Part shown: piece after piece, positions 29,410 through 40,428 of the stretch
Layout of the letters: each line of letters starts with the position of its first letter
Numbering within the stretch: position 1 is the stretch's first letter
NCBI GenBank assembly: GCA_900095095.1
Contig: FMBT01000595.1
Span: forward strand, 1 to 40,428
Length of the DNA: 40,428 nucleotides
From: Fragilariopsis cylindrus CCMP1102
Taxonomy: Eukaryota > Bacillariophyta > Bacillariophyceae > Bacillariales > Bacillariaceae
Direction of reading: 5' to 3'
Translations under genes and position numbers: made by a program
The notes under the pieces: generated by a model
What the model saw: only the letters and a program-made list of their open reading frames with translations
The model's database searches: none
Told to the model about the DNA's origin: nothing

Positions 29410-29965
29410 ATGTCTGGAAAAGGAAAAGGAGGTATGTCTTTTTTTCGTGTGTGTGTGTGTGTGTGTGTTTGTGTGTGTGTTTGTGTATCCTTGCGTGCAC
29501 CTACGTCTACGTTCTACAACTATTGATTTGATTCAATCATGTCACACCATGCCATTTCTCACGTCTTTCCTTCTTTATCTTTTAAAACTTTAACGTACTC
29601 TTAACTTACTTTTAGGTCGTGGCGAAAAGAAGTCAACAACTAGTTCTGCCAAGGCAGGACTACAGTTCCCGGTCGGACGTATTGGAAGATACTTACGTCA
29701 AGGAAAATACGCCACCCGTATGGGAGCAGGTGCACCGGTCTACCTTGCTGCTGTGCTGGAATATCTCTGTGCTGAAATTCTGGAATTAGCTGGAAATGCT
29801 GCCCGTGACAATAAAAAAGCACGTATCGTCCCACGTCATATCACACTTGCTGTAAAGAATGATGAAGAATTGAACAAACTTCTTGGTGGAGTTACTATTG
29901 CCTCTGGTGGTGTTCTTCCCAACATCCATGCTGTCTTACTTCCAAAGAAGGTGGCCAAGAAATAA
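29410..29965 (+). CDS. Histone H2A, two exons
   Basis: Exon 1 (29410-29431) encodes MSGKGKG; the intron 29432-29615 (GTATGT...TTTAG, 184 nt) holds a GT microsatellite; exon 2 is 29616-29965. The 123-residue product has [42 protein letters not shown], the [20 protein letters not shown] acidic-patch segment and a short KKVAKK tail. There is no SQ[ED]-phi tail motif, so it is canonical rather than H2[13 protein letters not shown] lies where most H2As have IAQGGVLPNIQ. It forms the dimer with H2B. Divergent from H2B and convergent with H4. Confidence 0.95.
29449..29485 (+). repeat. GT/GTTT microsatellite in the H2A intron
   Basis: A GT dinucleotide run interrupted by TTT units, close to the donor site of the intron. 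Confidence 0.85.
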
Positions 29966-30048
29966 ATACAATATTCTTGCCTGCAACACAAGTCTTTTTA
30001 CTTTTTACACATGACATCATAATACAGAATAACAAAACAAAACAAACC

Positions 30049-30064
30049 GGAGATTTTAATCTCC
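30049..30064 (+). terminator. Histone 3' stem-loop of H2A
   Basis: GGAGATTTTAATCTCC, a perfect 6-bp stem with a TTTA loop, 84 nt after the stop, preceded by AAACC and followed by ACA. Confidence 0.9.
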
Positions 30065-30635
30065 ACATTTTTGAAACAGATCATTCATCAAATATCCAAC
30101 CAACCAATCATTTTTGATTCCTTTGCACTACACATCGTTTCTAATTCTTTTTATAATGCTAACTTAATTCATAACATACCTTACGTAGACGTCGTAGCGT
30201 CGCAATACAAGTCAACAGAATAGTCGTCGTTAATCCGTTTCTCCTTCATTTTTTTTCCGGTACGCAACCGAAAGAAAAGATGATTCTTGCCTTTTATGAT
30301 TTGCGTTAGAGAAGACTTGACTCACGCAATTTTAAAAGTAGAAACGATGTTGTACTTCTATTATTGCACCAGTATAATACGAAAGTCGAACATTTTACAC
30401 AGGTACTCTCGTGGAAACTAGAAACGATCTATTTGATGACAATGAATATAATACTTGAGTTAATATTTCAAGAAGTTATTGCTACGGTATCTAATAAATA
30501 TATTTATGTTATTACACTAGGACTGTAAGCTTGCAGTACAAAGTAGAATGTATGAGCACAGCTTCGTAGATGCGAATGAATGAATGTTGATGAATGAAAA
30601 GTATGTGTTGATTTGAATGTCTGTTTCAAAAATGT
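30065..30635. other. Spacer between convergent H2A and H4
   Basis: No gene recognised between the two stem-loops; the small ORF at 30504-30737 overlaps the H4 3' untranslated region and is not supported. Confidence 0.6.
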
Positions 30636-30651
30636 GGAGATTAAAATCTCC
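30636..30651 (-). terminator. Histone 3' stem-loop of H4
   Basis: On the minus strand the element is GGAGATTTTAATCTCC, identical to the H2A and H3 ones, 78 nt after the stop. Confidence 0.9.
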
Positions 30652-30729
30652 GGTTTGTTTTGTTTTGATTTGTGTAGTTTGATATGATCTTCAATAGCAG
30701 ATAGAAGTGATACGGTTAGTTGTTTTTGT

Positions 30730-31998
<1,269 letters not shown>

Positions 31999-32083
31999 AG
32001 CAAGCAACCAACGAACGAACTTTCTACTACACTTTAATGAATGAAAGTTGTTGCTAAGCAACAATCAAAGACAAAACAAAACC

Positions 32084-32099
32084 GGAGATTTTAATCTCC
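32084..32099 (+). terminator. Histone 3' stem-loop of H3
   Basis: GGAGATTTTAATCTCC, perfect 6-bp stem with TTTA loop, 86 nt after the stop, preceded by AAACC and followed by ACA. Confidence 0.9.
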
Positions 32100-32737
32100 A
32101 CATTGTGAAAACAGAATATCGCACACGTAGAACGTCGAAATTGAAGACTAATGTAACCAGCGGAGTAGTATGTACACTAATAAGAATGTAGTGTTTCGTT
32201 TATATTTCTTAATACTTAGTTCGTGTATATATCTAAAGATACTAGCATCCACGAGATTGTCTGAAAATAGTGAATTTGATGTCGCTGTTGTCATAAGTAG
32301 GGCATTGTACTTGTAATGTTATTCGTACGTCTTCCGTCTTTTTTTTCTCCTATTCGCTTATGGATTGTACTCACGACTTCCCAGGATTTGAGAAGACAAA
32401 GTGAACTCGCCTCAGACTTAGCTTCAATATTTTCTGGTGGATGTGTGCTTAGCTAGTTTGCTCTCTCGTCATGCAGCAACTTATGTCTACTATGTTTGGA
32501 ATAACTATAGAATAGTGATGGCGTTGTTGAATCCAGGTAAAGATTGAGCTAAAAAATTGGTGCATATATGTTATAAAGAATATAAGTTGTTTTTCATCGT
32601 ATTCCTCCTGATTTTTGGGATGCTTCTAAAACTTATTCTATTGGGGAAAGTGATAGGTCGAGTTTCGCGGTAGAATGTAGCTAGCTAGCGATAGCGGCAG
32701 GATCACATAATATGCATCGCTGAAATTAATTAATTAA
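32100..32737. other. Intergenic
   Basis: No gene or notable repeat recognised between the H3 stem-loop and the convergent F-box-like gene. Confidence 0.55.
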
Positions 32738-35233
32738 TCAATCGATTTCTGGTATATCATCATCATTGAAGTTGTTGTTGTTGTTGTTAGGGTTATTGTT
32801 CGGAAACCCGAACGGAATATTTCCCCCCACACCTCCACCACCTTGAATCCCTCCTCCCATCATTTGTTGGAGCATTTCGAACCCCATTGCCATCGGTGGC
32901 ATTTCTACAACATGCACTTCAGGCTGTGGTGGTTCTTCGTTTGGTCCTTGGTTTCCTGGATTCGGAGGTGGCTGCTGTTGCTGAGCAACCATATTCATTA
33001 TGTTACCAATCAACCCTGGTACCTGTCCCTGCATTTGATTCAAAGCATCTTGTAATTGCTGTGGAATTTGGTTAGGTAGATTTTGTGGTGGTGGTGGTGG
33101 TGGTTCTGCCGCCGCCGCGGCAGCTGCCCCTCCTCCTCCTCGATTTTGTTGTTGCTGTTGCGCAGCATCATTAGCGCCCTCTGGTGGCTGATCCATTCCA
33201 AGAAAATCATGCAGCATCCCATAATATCCGCCGTTTTGATCCTGTCCATTACGATGTTGCTGCTGCTGAGCAGGAGGAGGAGGACGTCCACCCCTACCGC
33301 CATCATCACCACCATTTCCATCTGGATTTTCGTTATCGTCAACAGCATCAACATCATCATCATCTAGATCCATGTTGACTGTTTCTACGTGTACTGCACG
33401 TCCACCACCTTGGTTGTTGTTGGCGTTATTCGTTGGATCATTGTCATCTATGTTTTGGTCGTCACCCGCACGTAAATCTGGTGCATTGTTCCTTTGATCA
33501 TTTACGTTTTCATCCTGTTGTTGTTCTGCAGCACCGGCATCAACGCCAATGCCAAAGGCATCTCGTAGTTGTTGCTGCGGATCGCCACCACCACCATTAT
33601 TACGACCAATAGCAGCCGCAGCCGCCGCAAATATTCCAGGCAAGCCTTCCGTCCCATCTCCTCCTGCTCTAGCAGCCGCAAATAGTCCAGGGGGGTTACC
33701 ACCCATTCGATGGACAAAGACTTGTGGTGGTTGCTGCTGCTGTCCGTTGTCATTGTCGCCATCAACCCCAGCTCCAGCCTGAGCAACAGGCTGTTCATCA
33801 GGACCAAGATGTATTTGATGCACTCCAGGCTGTCCATCAGGACCAAGATGTATTTGATGCACTTGTCCCCCGTTCTGATGATCGATCTGAATCCGAATCC
33901 CGCCACCAATAGCAATCCCTCCTCCTCCAAGATTGGGTTGCTGTTGTTGTTGTCGTTGCGGTTGCCCGTTCTGTCCTACTTTTTTTAAGGCTATGCGTTG
34001 GAACACTCCTCTCTCATCAATTTCTGCTTGAACAATATCCTCAACAACTTGCAACGATGCCGGAGTTTTCATTATGTTGCATTGGTCAAAAAACGATGCC
34101 ATGATATCATCGATTACGGGTTCATCTTCTCCTTCATTGTTGTTATTGGTGGTTTTGTTTCTAAGCAGCATTTTCATCCGCAACGATCTGCAAGTTGCTA
34201 ATAGCAGGTTCGCAACGAACGATTCCGACATTACGTACTTCTCACCTGGTTCCGCTTTCATATCCCATGCCTTCAGAACGCCGTTCGTTAGTAGCGTCTC
34301 GTAACTGGTACCGAATAACATTTCTTCATTGTCAAAGATCAAATACTCGGTTTGGATATTATTCAGACACAAAATTACTGGATCGGTTCCACTAGCACTA
34401 GCACTCAACCGATACCAAAACTCGTAAACTTCTCCATCCAACGGAACAAAGTTGATACTCAGCCTTTGACTTTCTTGAGCCATAAACATTGCTGTGATTT
34501 CTGTGTTCTTCAAAGGTGGTGATTCATCCACGACACGTGCATTTCCAACTCCGGGAAACATCGCATTATGATGAGCAGTAGTTGCTGTGGAACTAGTACG
34601 CCTCCCAATGATCCAAATCTTGGCCTCGAGTTGTTGTGCGGGTCCAAGTTGGAATGTATGAAGATCGATTCCAACCCGCCAAGAGAACAACATTTTCAAT
34701 GTATGGATATTCATATTTGCTTTTTTGTAGGACGGAATATCAAATGCCTTGCGCGGTTTATCTCTATCTCCTCCTCCTTCTTTTTTCATCATGGTAGCGT
34801 AACCCTGACTTTTTATCAATGTTCGTGGTCGTAGTCTCGACAACGACAAAGTCGTACGCAAGTGCCTCGATGTTGCACCCAACGCAACAGCATCTTTCGG
34901 TTCCAAATACTTCGATAGACGTTTTATCATTTCTGGGAGAAGATGATGAAAACGGAACTGATCACGACGAAGATCATCACCAAGATCCGTGGAGCTCAGC
35001 ATTTTTTGTTCTGCCGCCGACATTGTCGTTAGATTCGTCATCAATGCTGTTGTTGTTTTTGCCTCATTATCGTTATCGTTATCGTTATTGTTATCGTTGT
35101 TTCTGTTACCGTTGTTGCCGACGGCGTCATGATAGCTTCTTTTGTTGTTACTGGTGTTGGTCATACCTTCATCGTTGTCACTGTTGTTGTCACTGTTGTT
35201 GTCGCCGTCACCGCTGGACACATCCATCATCAT
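32738..35233 (-). CDS. F-box-like protein with long Q/N/G-rich C-terminal half
   Basis: The start is taken at the triple ATG at 35233; the frame extends further but only from a TTG. 831 residues, one exon. The N-terminal 80 residues are Asn/Asp-rich. Residues about 98-130 (HHLLPEMIKRLSKYLEPKDA, ATSRHLRTTL) match an F-box, the Skp1-binding element of SCF ubiquitin ligases. A globular middle of about 300 residues (IWIIGRR, EFWYRLSAS, LIFDNEEMLFG) has no recognised fold. The C-terminal half is disordered: Gln, Gly, Asn, Pro and Ala runs with HQIHLGPD duplicated. Such prion-like tails favour condensates. It probably recruits targets for degradation, but substrates are unknown. Numerous shadow ORFs on both strands come from the repeats. 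Confidence 0.75.
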   Translation of the reverse strand: MMMDVSSGDGDNNSDNNSDNDEGMTNTSNNKRSYHDAVGNNGNRNNDNNNDNDNDNEAKTTTALMTNLTTMSAAEQKMLSSTDLGDDLRRDQFRFHHLLPEMIKRLSKYLEPKDAVALGATSRHLRTTLSLSRLRPRTLIKSQGYATMMKKEGGGDRDKPRKAFDIPSYKKANMNIHTLKMLFSWRVGIDLHTFQLGPAQQLEAKIWIIGRRTSSTATTAHHNAMFPGVGNARVVDESPPLKNTEITAMFMAQESQRLSINFVPLDGEVYEFWYRLSASASGTDPVILCLNNIQTEYLIFDNEEMLFGTSYETLLTNGVLKAWDMKAEPGEKYVMSESFVANLLLATCRSLRMKMLLRNKTTNNNNEGEDEPVIDDIMASFFDQCNIMKTPASLQVVEDIVQAEIDERGVFQRIALKKVGQNGQPQRQQQQQPNLGGGGIAIGGGIRIQIDHQNGGQVHQIHLGPDGQPGVHQIHLGPDEQPVAQAGAGVDGDNDNGQQQQPPQVFVHRMGGNPPGLFAAARAGGDGTEGLPGIFAAAAAAIGRNNGGGGDPQQQLRDAFGIGVDAGAAEQQQDENVNDQRNNAPDLRAGDDQNIDDNDPTNNANNNQGGGRAVHVETVNMDLDDDDVDAVDDNENPDGNGGDDGGRGGRPPPPAQQQQHRNGQDQNGGYYGMLHDFLGMDQPPEGANDAAQQQQQNRGGGGAAAAAAAEPPPPPPQNLPNQIPQQLQDALNQMQGQVPGLIGNIMNMVAQQQQPPPNPGNQGPNEEPPQPEVHVVEMPPMAMGFEMLQQMMGGGIQGGGGVGGNIPFGFPNNNPNNNNNNFNDDDIPEID
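33791..33868 (-). repeat. 39-bp tandem duplication in the F-box-like gene
   Basis: Two adjacent units starting CTGT(T/C)CATCAGGACCAAG on the plus strand encode the doubled HQIHLGPD motif. Nearly identical, hence recent. Confidence 0.9.
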
Positions 35234-35714
35234 TGTTCTTGCCGTTGTTTGCTTTTGCTTTTGCTTTGCTTTGATCTCGGAACTGCTATGAGTCTGATTC
35301 AATAATCCCAATGCTGACAGTATATAGTGTTATGGAATATAACGGAAGTATAATGGAAATAAATGATCTTACTGAAAGCTTGCTAGTACAATACTGTAGA
35401 GTGAATGTCAAACAAAAGATCTGTTGATGTTCAAATGTTTCTCAGTTGTTGTTAATGAGGTTGTTGAATTTTGTACTTTAGTTGAGAAGATTAATTGTCA
35501 ATTCTTATTTCAATCTTGCTGAAGCAGCACAATAACAACGGGACTCCTACGTCAGAAACATTTTATCTCTAACCCTAATAATCCTAACAAATCAATTAAA
35601 TAATGATCAAAAATATCCTCTCGCGATGATTGATATCTACCGGTATCATCTATCATCTATCAGCTATCATCATCAACATAAAACCAACCAACAGGATCTG
35701 ACAATTACTAAATT
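35234..35714. promoter_or_regulatory. Divergent promoter region, F-box-like gene and PLP decarboxylase
   Basis: About 480 bp between the two ATGs. A TATCATC/TATCAGC repeat at about 35643-35670 lies just before the decarboxylase. No firm factor site was recognised. Confidence 0.4.
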
Positions 35715-37196
35715 ATGGGAGATACTGGTGCAAATAAAAAATCAAAGATTGACAACAACACTACTAGCAGAATAGAGAACGAAAATGATGACAATAAAAA
35801 TAATACAGTAGTCCGTGAAGCTCATCGTGTCCGTAGTGCTCACGTGTCATCGATTGTGTCGAAAGTGATCAATTCGACGACGTTATTGAAAGCACCGACG
35901 ATAGACGATAACACGCTGTTGCTACAAAAGTCACAAAATGTCTTGGATTTGTTTGATTTTGATACCTTTGATGCTCGTTTGGCGGAATGCCAAGAAGCTT
36001 TTTCAGCTCATCTGAGCAATGGCAGTACGGTGATTAATGCGTTGGCGGTGAAAGCGAATCCAGTGCGAGGGATTTTAAGCCGAGCTCGTGATGCTGGTTT
36101 TGGTGCCGAATGTGCCAGTTTCCCGGAAGCCATTCATTCCTTGAGTTTAAACTTTGAACCACGTACAGTGATTTATGACACACCGTGTAAACCCCTGGAT
36201 GAATTGGTCATTATGATCGACAAAGGATGTTATTTGAATTTAGATAATTTGGACGAAGTTGAGAAAGTCAACATGATTTTAAAAAGTAAGGGACATACTG
36301 GAGGCGAAGCAACGTATGCGAAACAATTCGGAGTACGCCTTAATCCTGTCGTGGGTGGAGGATCCATTGCAAGTACCAGTACAGCCACCGAAGCGTCGAA
36401 ATTCGGATTACAATTAACAGACGAGACCAAAGAAACGCTTTTCAAGCTGTACGGAGAGAATGAATGGCTACAAGGAGTCCACGTTCATATTGGATCTCAA
36501 GGATGTGCATTGAAAATGCTGGTAACTGGTGCCAAGCGGGCGGTGGACTTTGCACTTGAAACCAATGCTCGATTAGGCCGATTTCAAATCCAAGTGATGG
36601 ACATTGGAGGTGGATTACCAACCTTGTATGATGGAGTTAACGAGGCTTATAGCTATAAAGACTACGTGACAGAACTAAACGCTCAGGTTCCGGAAGTTTT
36701 TTCAAGTGGTTTCACCATTTTGACTGAATTTGGACGTAGTATGTTTGTCAAGAGTGGTATTACGTTATCGCGAGTCGAGACGGTGAAAACCTGGTGCAAT
36801 CAACGTATTGCTGTGGTTCATATCGGAGCAAACCAATTTCTTCGTACGGCATATCTACCAAATCAATGGAAACATTCGTTTAGTGTATTTGATTCGAATG
36901 GAAAGCCAAAAGACGATGCCCCGCTACTTGTGCATGATATTGCTGGGCCAATGTGCTTTTCGGGTGATTTTCTAGCCCAAGGAATTTTGTTGCCAGAAAT
37001 AGAAGCGGGCGATATACTTGTTATTCACGACACTGGGGGTTATACGGTGTCGATGTACTCGAAATACAACAGCCGTCGCGCCTCTGCTATTTATGCTTAT
37101 GAGGGATCAGATCAGACCTTGAGTGTTTTGAAAACTCGCGAAACATGCGAAGAAACACTTGCGTTTTGGGGGCTAGAAAAACCAACACCAATTTAG
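35715..37196 (+). CDS. PLP-dependent fold-III decarboxylase, diaminopimelate/ornithine type
   Basis: ATG at 35715, 493 residues, single exon. After a hydrophilic N-terminus of about 40 residues come the fold-III marks: ALAVKANP with the PLP lysine K113, VHIGSQ (H258), DIGGG (296-300) for the phosphate, EFGR (338-341), GPMCFSGD (C414, D418) and DTGGYTVSMYSKYN. HIGSQ and the final YSKYN favour diaminopimelate decarboxylase over ornithine decarboxylase. In typical diaminopimelate decarboxylases the Cys is followed by Glu (CESGD), which binds the distal amino acid end; here it is Phe (F415). GAY is also GGY. The substrate may thus differ from diaminopimelate. No plastid signal is seen, although lysine synthesis in diatoms is plastid-based, so a cytosolic role is likelier. 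Frame intact. Confidence 0.85.
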   Translation: MGDTGANKKSKIDNNTTSRIENENDDNKNNTVVREAHRVRSAHVSSIVSKVINSTTLLKAPTIDDNTLLLQKSQNVLDLFDFDTFDARLAECQEAFSAHLSNGSTVINALAVKANPVRGILSRARDAGFGAECASFPEAIHSLSLNFEPRTVIYDTPCKPLDELVIMIDKGCYLNLDNLDEVEKVNMILKSKGHTGGEATYAKQFGVRLNPVVGGGSIASTSTATEASKFGLQLTDETKETLFKLYGENEWLQGVHVHIGSQGCALKMLVTGAKRAVDFALETNARLGRFQIQVMDIGGGLPTLYDGVNEAYSYKDYVTELNAQVPEVFSSGFTILTEFGRSMFVKSGITLSRVETVKTWCNQRIAVVHIGANQFLRTAYLPNQWKHSFSVFDSNGKPKDDAPLLVHDIAGPMCFSGDFLAQGILLPEIEAGDILVIHDTGGYTVSMYSKYNSRRASAIYAYEGSDQTLSVLKTRETCEETLAFWGLEKPTPI

Positions 37197-38778
37197 AGTC
37201 TTGAATACAACACATATAACACGTCATTGTTCTCCCTCCACTATTATAGAATAGATCGGAATTACCATGAGATTTTAATTTACTGATAACTCATACGCAC
37301 AAAGATGAATGTTGTTTGCAAGGATTGAAAGCGAACAAATTCAGCAAACAACATCAAAGAGAATCTTCATTGGTTGTTCCTTTTGATGACCAATATGACA
37401 ACACTCTATTATGCCATTGGGGGAAGATTGGGATGTATGTGTTTCCGATACCATTCTTTTTGTTTTCAAACTAATTGAACTGCTAGATCTTCTCCAATAT
37501 TATGCTGACAGTGTCAACTATCAATCGTATGTATTATAGGAACATTTCTATCAATGGGCTTTAGACTATGTTGTTTATGCGCACGGCCACAGCATTGATA
37601 CAGGTTTTCCCTCTCATGTCACCTTTTCTGTGTCTGTCATCCATTGTCACGTTCTATGAAAAAGAGAAAAACCACAGCTATAGTCATTTTCTGCTGGACC
37701 TCATTGTGGCATCAATCATCACAAGATAGACCAGTTAGTTAATCAGTCATTGTGTAGATTGCAAAGATTGGCAAGGCAAATGTATCACCAATTCATAAGA
37801 TAAAAACTATATAACATCTTACAATACGCAATATCATGACATGACAGTGTCTGTTCCTATTCTATTTGGTTGCACCAAAAAAATATGTTTGAGACAAGTT
37901 ATACTATATATAGGATTTTTCCTGTCAACCAGGTCAACCTTTTTTCTGTGCAATGTCTTTAGTACTGTTACTACTGTAGTAATTATACACATGCCTTTTT
38001 GCCAATCATTATTAGTTCTGTTTGTTTGCTGTTAATTGGACCCTCTCTATTATGGTACAGAAACCCAATGAAATTGAGCTGTGTCTGTATGTCCCAATCC
38101 AACATCATGGAGTGAGACAAAGTAGACCAAATTCATCAATATCATTTCCCCATCAGGCTCCTCATATAGGAAAGTATCCTCCTTTATTTCCTTCATTCAT
38201 TCTTGGATGCCGTGATATATGATGATGATATGATGAGTGTAATTTGTAATTTTGACAATTCTTATTATCAAATTCTGCCTTATTTATTTCGTTCTTCTTC
38301 TTTTTTGATGATGACGTCAAATCAATCACGTATTGACCAATCAAAATTAATCACGACCCAAAGCGCTGAGCTGATGTTGGTATTTACGCAGTCGCGGTTT
38401 AGAACCGAAGGCAACAAAAAACCCGATTGAGCGAAATTCTTTTCTTCACTTTTCTTTCTGAAGTGACATCGTTGTTTCCTAAGTCAGCAGCACCTTCTAT
38501 TCGCCTACAATACAGAACAATGCTCAAATACTTCCTGGACACACTAAAAGCCAATAAATAACGATGCCATAAAGAAATGCGCATTCTAGTAGTTGGCGGC
38601 GAAGAATATAGAGTTGAAGAACGATTGCCAAGTTAGAAAAAGCAAACATAAATTATTTTTCTATTCTTTACAGCCTACCCAATAACTTGTTCACTTCACT
38701 GTGCTTCCAAAAAATTGACATCCAATAAGTTATTTACCTACGTACGAACTCACCATATCAAGTTGTAAATCTACCAAT
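37197..38778. other. 1.6-kb intergenic region
   Basis: No gene recognised; small ORFs at 37841-38584 have no domain. It holds a palindromic TGACGTCA at 38312-38319, about 460 bp upstream of the plastid-type gene at 38779, and GACCAATCA at about 38335. Confidence 0.5.
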
Positions 38779-40428
38779 ATGAGGTTTCTATTTCCCATTT
38801 CTACTTTGTCGTTACCGGTATTGTCATTGTCATTATTATTATATTGTTCTATCGTCGTCGATGCGTTTGTTTCGCTGAAATCGCCAGCAGGTACAGCAGC
38901 GGCAGGGACGAAAAGAACGACAACAGCTTCGAACAGCAGAAGTCGTTTATATTATGATATTCAACGTGATCCACAACCAAGTGATAATGTATGGGCAATA
39001 TTATCAAATACAGAAAGATGGATATCACAAACATTAGCTGATGCACAAATAAAGGGTAAAAAAGAAAACCCATTAAGTCGTAAAGAAGTTAGTTACGTGT
39101 GTGAAACATCGAAAGATCCAGCAATGATTCTTGCTAATATATTTCGTAAAGTAAAAGAGGCGCGTCAATTAGGTGAATCACATGGACAAGATCAAGAAGA
39201 ACTTATTGATGAAAAAGGAGGTACGTTTTTCAATATAAATTTCTTTCTTAAAAGCATTAAATGTTTATATCTAATTGCACCATAGCACCCTACCATAAAA
39301 TATCATTGGACATCATTCTTAAAATCTCACACAATTCAATGTATTAAAATTGAATGCGCATTATAACAGAAGAAAAGCATCAACGGTCAACATTACGACA
39401 AACACAGGTAGTAGTTATTCCAGCAAATGAAGAATTGATTCAAGATTTTAAAGTTTTTGATGCATTAATTGAAGCTGTCAATCAAGCACGAAGAAATGCA
39501 CGCGATTATGTTACGGATCATTCATTAGAACGATTAGATGAACAATTATACGGAGATGTAGGAGATGATCGTGATTGGGTGTAAGTACTTGTGAAATGGC
39601 AGTATTTGTTTGATATCATTACCATAGACAAATATCTACCATAGGAAAATGCCATCAACTCATTTTTTATCTTCCTTTTTTACATATAAAAATTACCTCT
39701 CGCCACCAATTGGTTGTCGTTATATAATAAATACTGCTACTACTACTAACTAATATAGAGTTTCTGTAAATTGTGCCCATTTGCATCCAAAATATGGATA
39801 TAAGACAACCCGAACAAGAACTTAAAGAAAGGAAGAAGAGATAATGATGGAGACATCGATTTAAATTTACAAGAATATAAGAAGCAAAGAATCATCGCAC
39901 GACGATCACCATACCCATCCGTTGTTATTGAGGTTCTTGCTATGGCTCCACCAACATATACTGCCCATCATCCAACTGGACCAGTTTCGCCAAAATCAAT
40001 TTATGCTGTATATTGGGAAAGAGAAAAAGTTGCAGTGGAAATGATATGTCGACGATGATGATGACGATGACGATCCTATGCCGTCATCCTCATTAGCCAC
40101 AGATGATATGAAATTGACGCTGAATTTGTTAATCAATTGGAAGCATTATTTTCAAGATCAAGTTTGGATGATAAAGTAATAAAGGATGGTGACTTTTATG
40201 AATCGATTGGTAGTCACATTGAAACCTTTTCAGCTGTTTACACCATTAATGGTCGCACAAAATTGGATCGATACGAAATGATCCACTTTTTAATGCAACG
40301 AAATGTGCCTTTACAGTTAGCGATGCAACATACGTTGATGAAGGGTATGAATTTGTTTTTAAAAATCTAGGTATGCAAACATCCAATTTATAGTTGGTGA
40401 TGTCCAGGCTGGTGCACAAAAAACGTCA
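38779..40428 (+). CDS. Plastid-type hypothetical protein, multi-exon, several frameshifts, partial
   Basis: ATG at 38779 begins a signal peptide (VLSLSLLLYCSIVVDAFVS) with a DAF plastid-type motif. Exon 1 is 38779-39220, exon 2 39370-39580 and exon 3 starts at about 39759; introns are 149 and 178 nt (GTACGT...ACAG, GTAAGT...ATAG). Exon 2 has EELIQDFKVFDALIEAVNQA and exon 3 HLHPKYGY, SPYPSVVIEVLAM, YAVYWEREKVAVEM, and EALFSRSSLDDKVIKDGDFY. Exon 3 reads through only if single-base shifts are corrected near 39802, 40047, 40114, 40335 and 40388, mostly two- or three-base homopolymers; with them the frame stays open to the window edge. Family not recognised; a soluble plastid protein is likely. 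The number of breaks leaves pseudogene possible. Confidence 0.6.

Overview
The window reads as nuclear DNA of a diatom, probably a pennate one. The evidence is the GT-AG introns of about 50-300 nt, AT-rich intergenic DNA, many Asp/Asn/Gln/Ser runs, several proteins opening with a signal peptide followed by a plastid-type motif (AFAP, AAF, DAF), and a clustered set of intron-poor core histone genes. The genus cannot be fixed from the sequence alone.

Layout. 1-2,420: a partial minus-strand gene, a multipass membrane protein with internal duplications, and a small acidic ORF. 2,877-3,948: a two-exon NAD(P)-binding SDR-like gene. 4,051-6,600: gene-poor, with a dispersed repeat, a tandem repeat, a 17-C run and a decayed minus-strand retroelement-like zinc knuckle. 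7,014-9,922: a nuclear-type RanBP2 zinc-finger coiled-coil protein and an ankyrin-RING protein. 10,927-19,654: two convergent paralogues of a single-pass membrane family flank two plastid-type genes (inorganic pyrophosphatase and a DUF1995 protein). 19,655-21,658: empty. 21,659-28,005: an HMG-box protein, a low-complexity plastid-type protein, an ABM-like membrane-anchored protein, a DUF2306-like membrane protein, an ORF with no ATG, and an NTF2-like protein. 28,301-32,099: H2B/H2A and H4/H3 as two divergent pairs, each gene followed by a histone-type 3' stem-loop. 32,738-37,196: an F-box-like Q/N-rich protein and a fold-III PLP decarboxylase. 38,779-end: a plastid-type protein that runs off the window.

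Two cross-cutting observations matter most. First, at least twelve single-base frameshifts break otherwise good reading frames, nearly all at homopolymers. This looks like uncorrected long-read indels rather than mass pseudogenisation, so the affected products should be read as probably intact genes. Second, a repeat of about 220-250 bp sits in the same orientation about 100-120 bp upstream of the ATG of two unrelated minus-strand genes 21 kb apart (SDR-like and ABM-like), as if a promoter segment had been copied.

The histone promoters carry GCGC-rich E2F-like boxes and a perfect 12-bp inverted repeat. Similar boxes sit upstream of the RanBP2 zinc-finger gene, which suggests shared S-phase control. 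No CRISPR array, rRNA, convincing tRNA or obvious new multi-gene system was found; the main unknown is the membrane family with the C-S-x-A-T-C tail motif.
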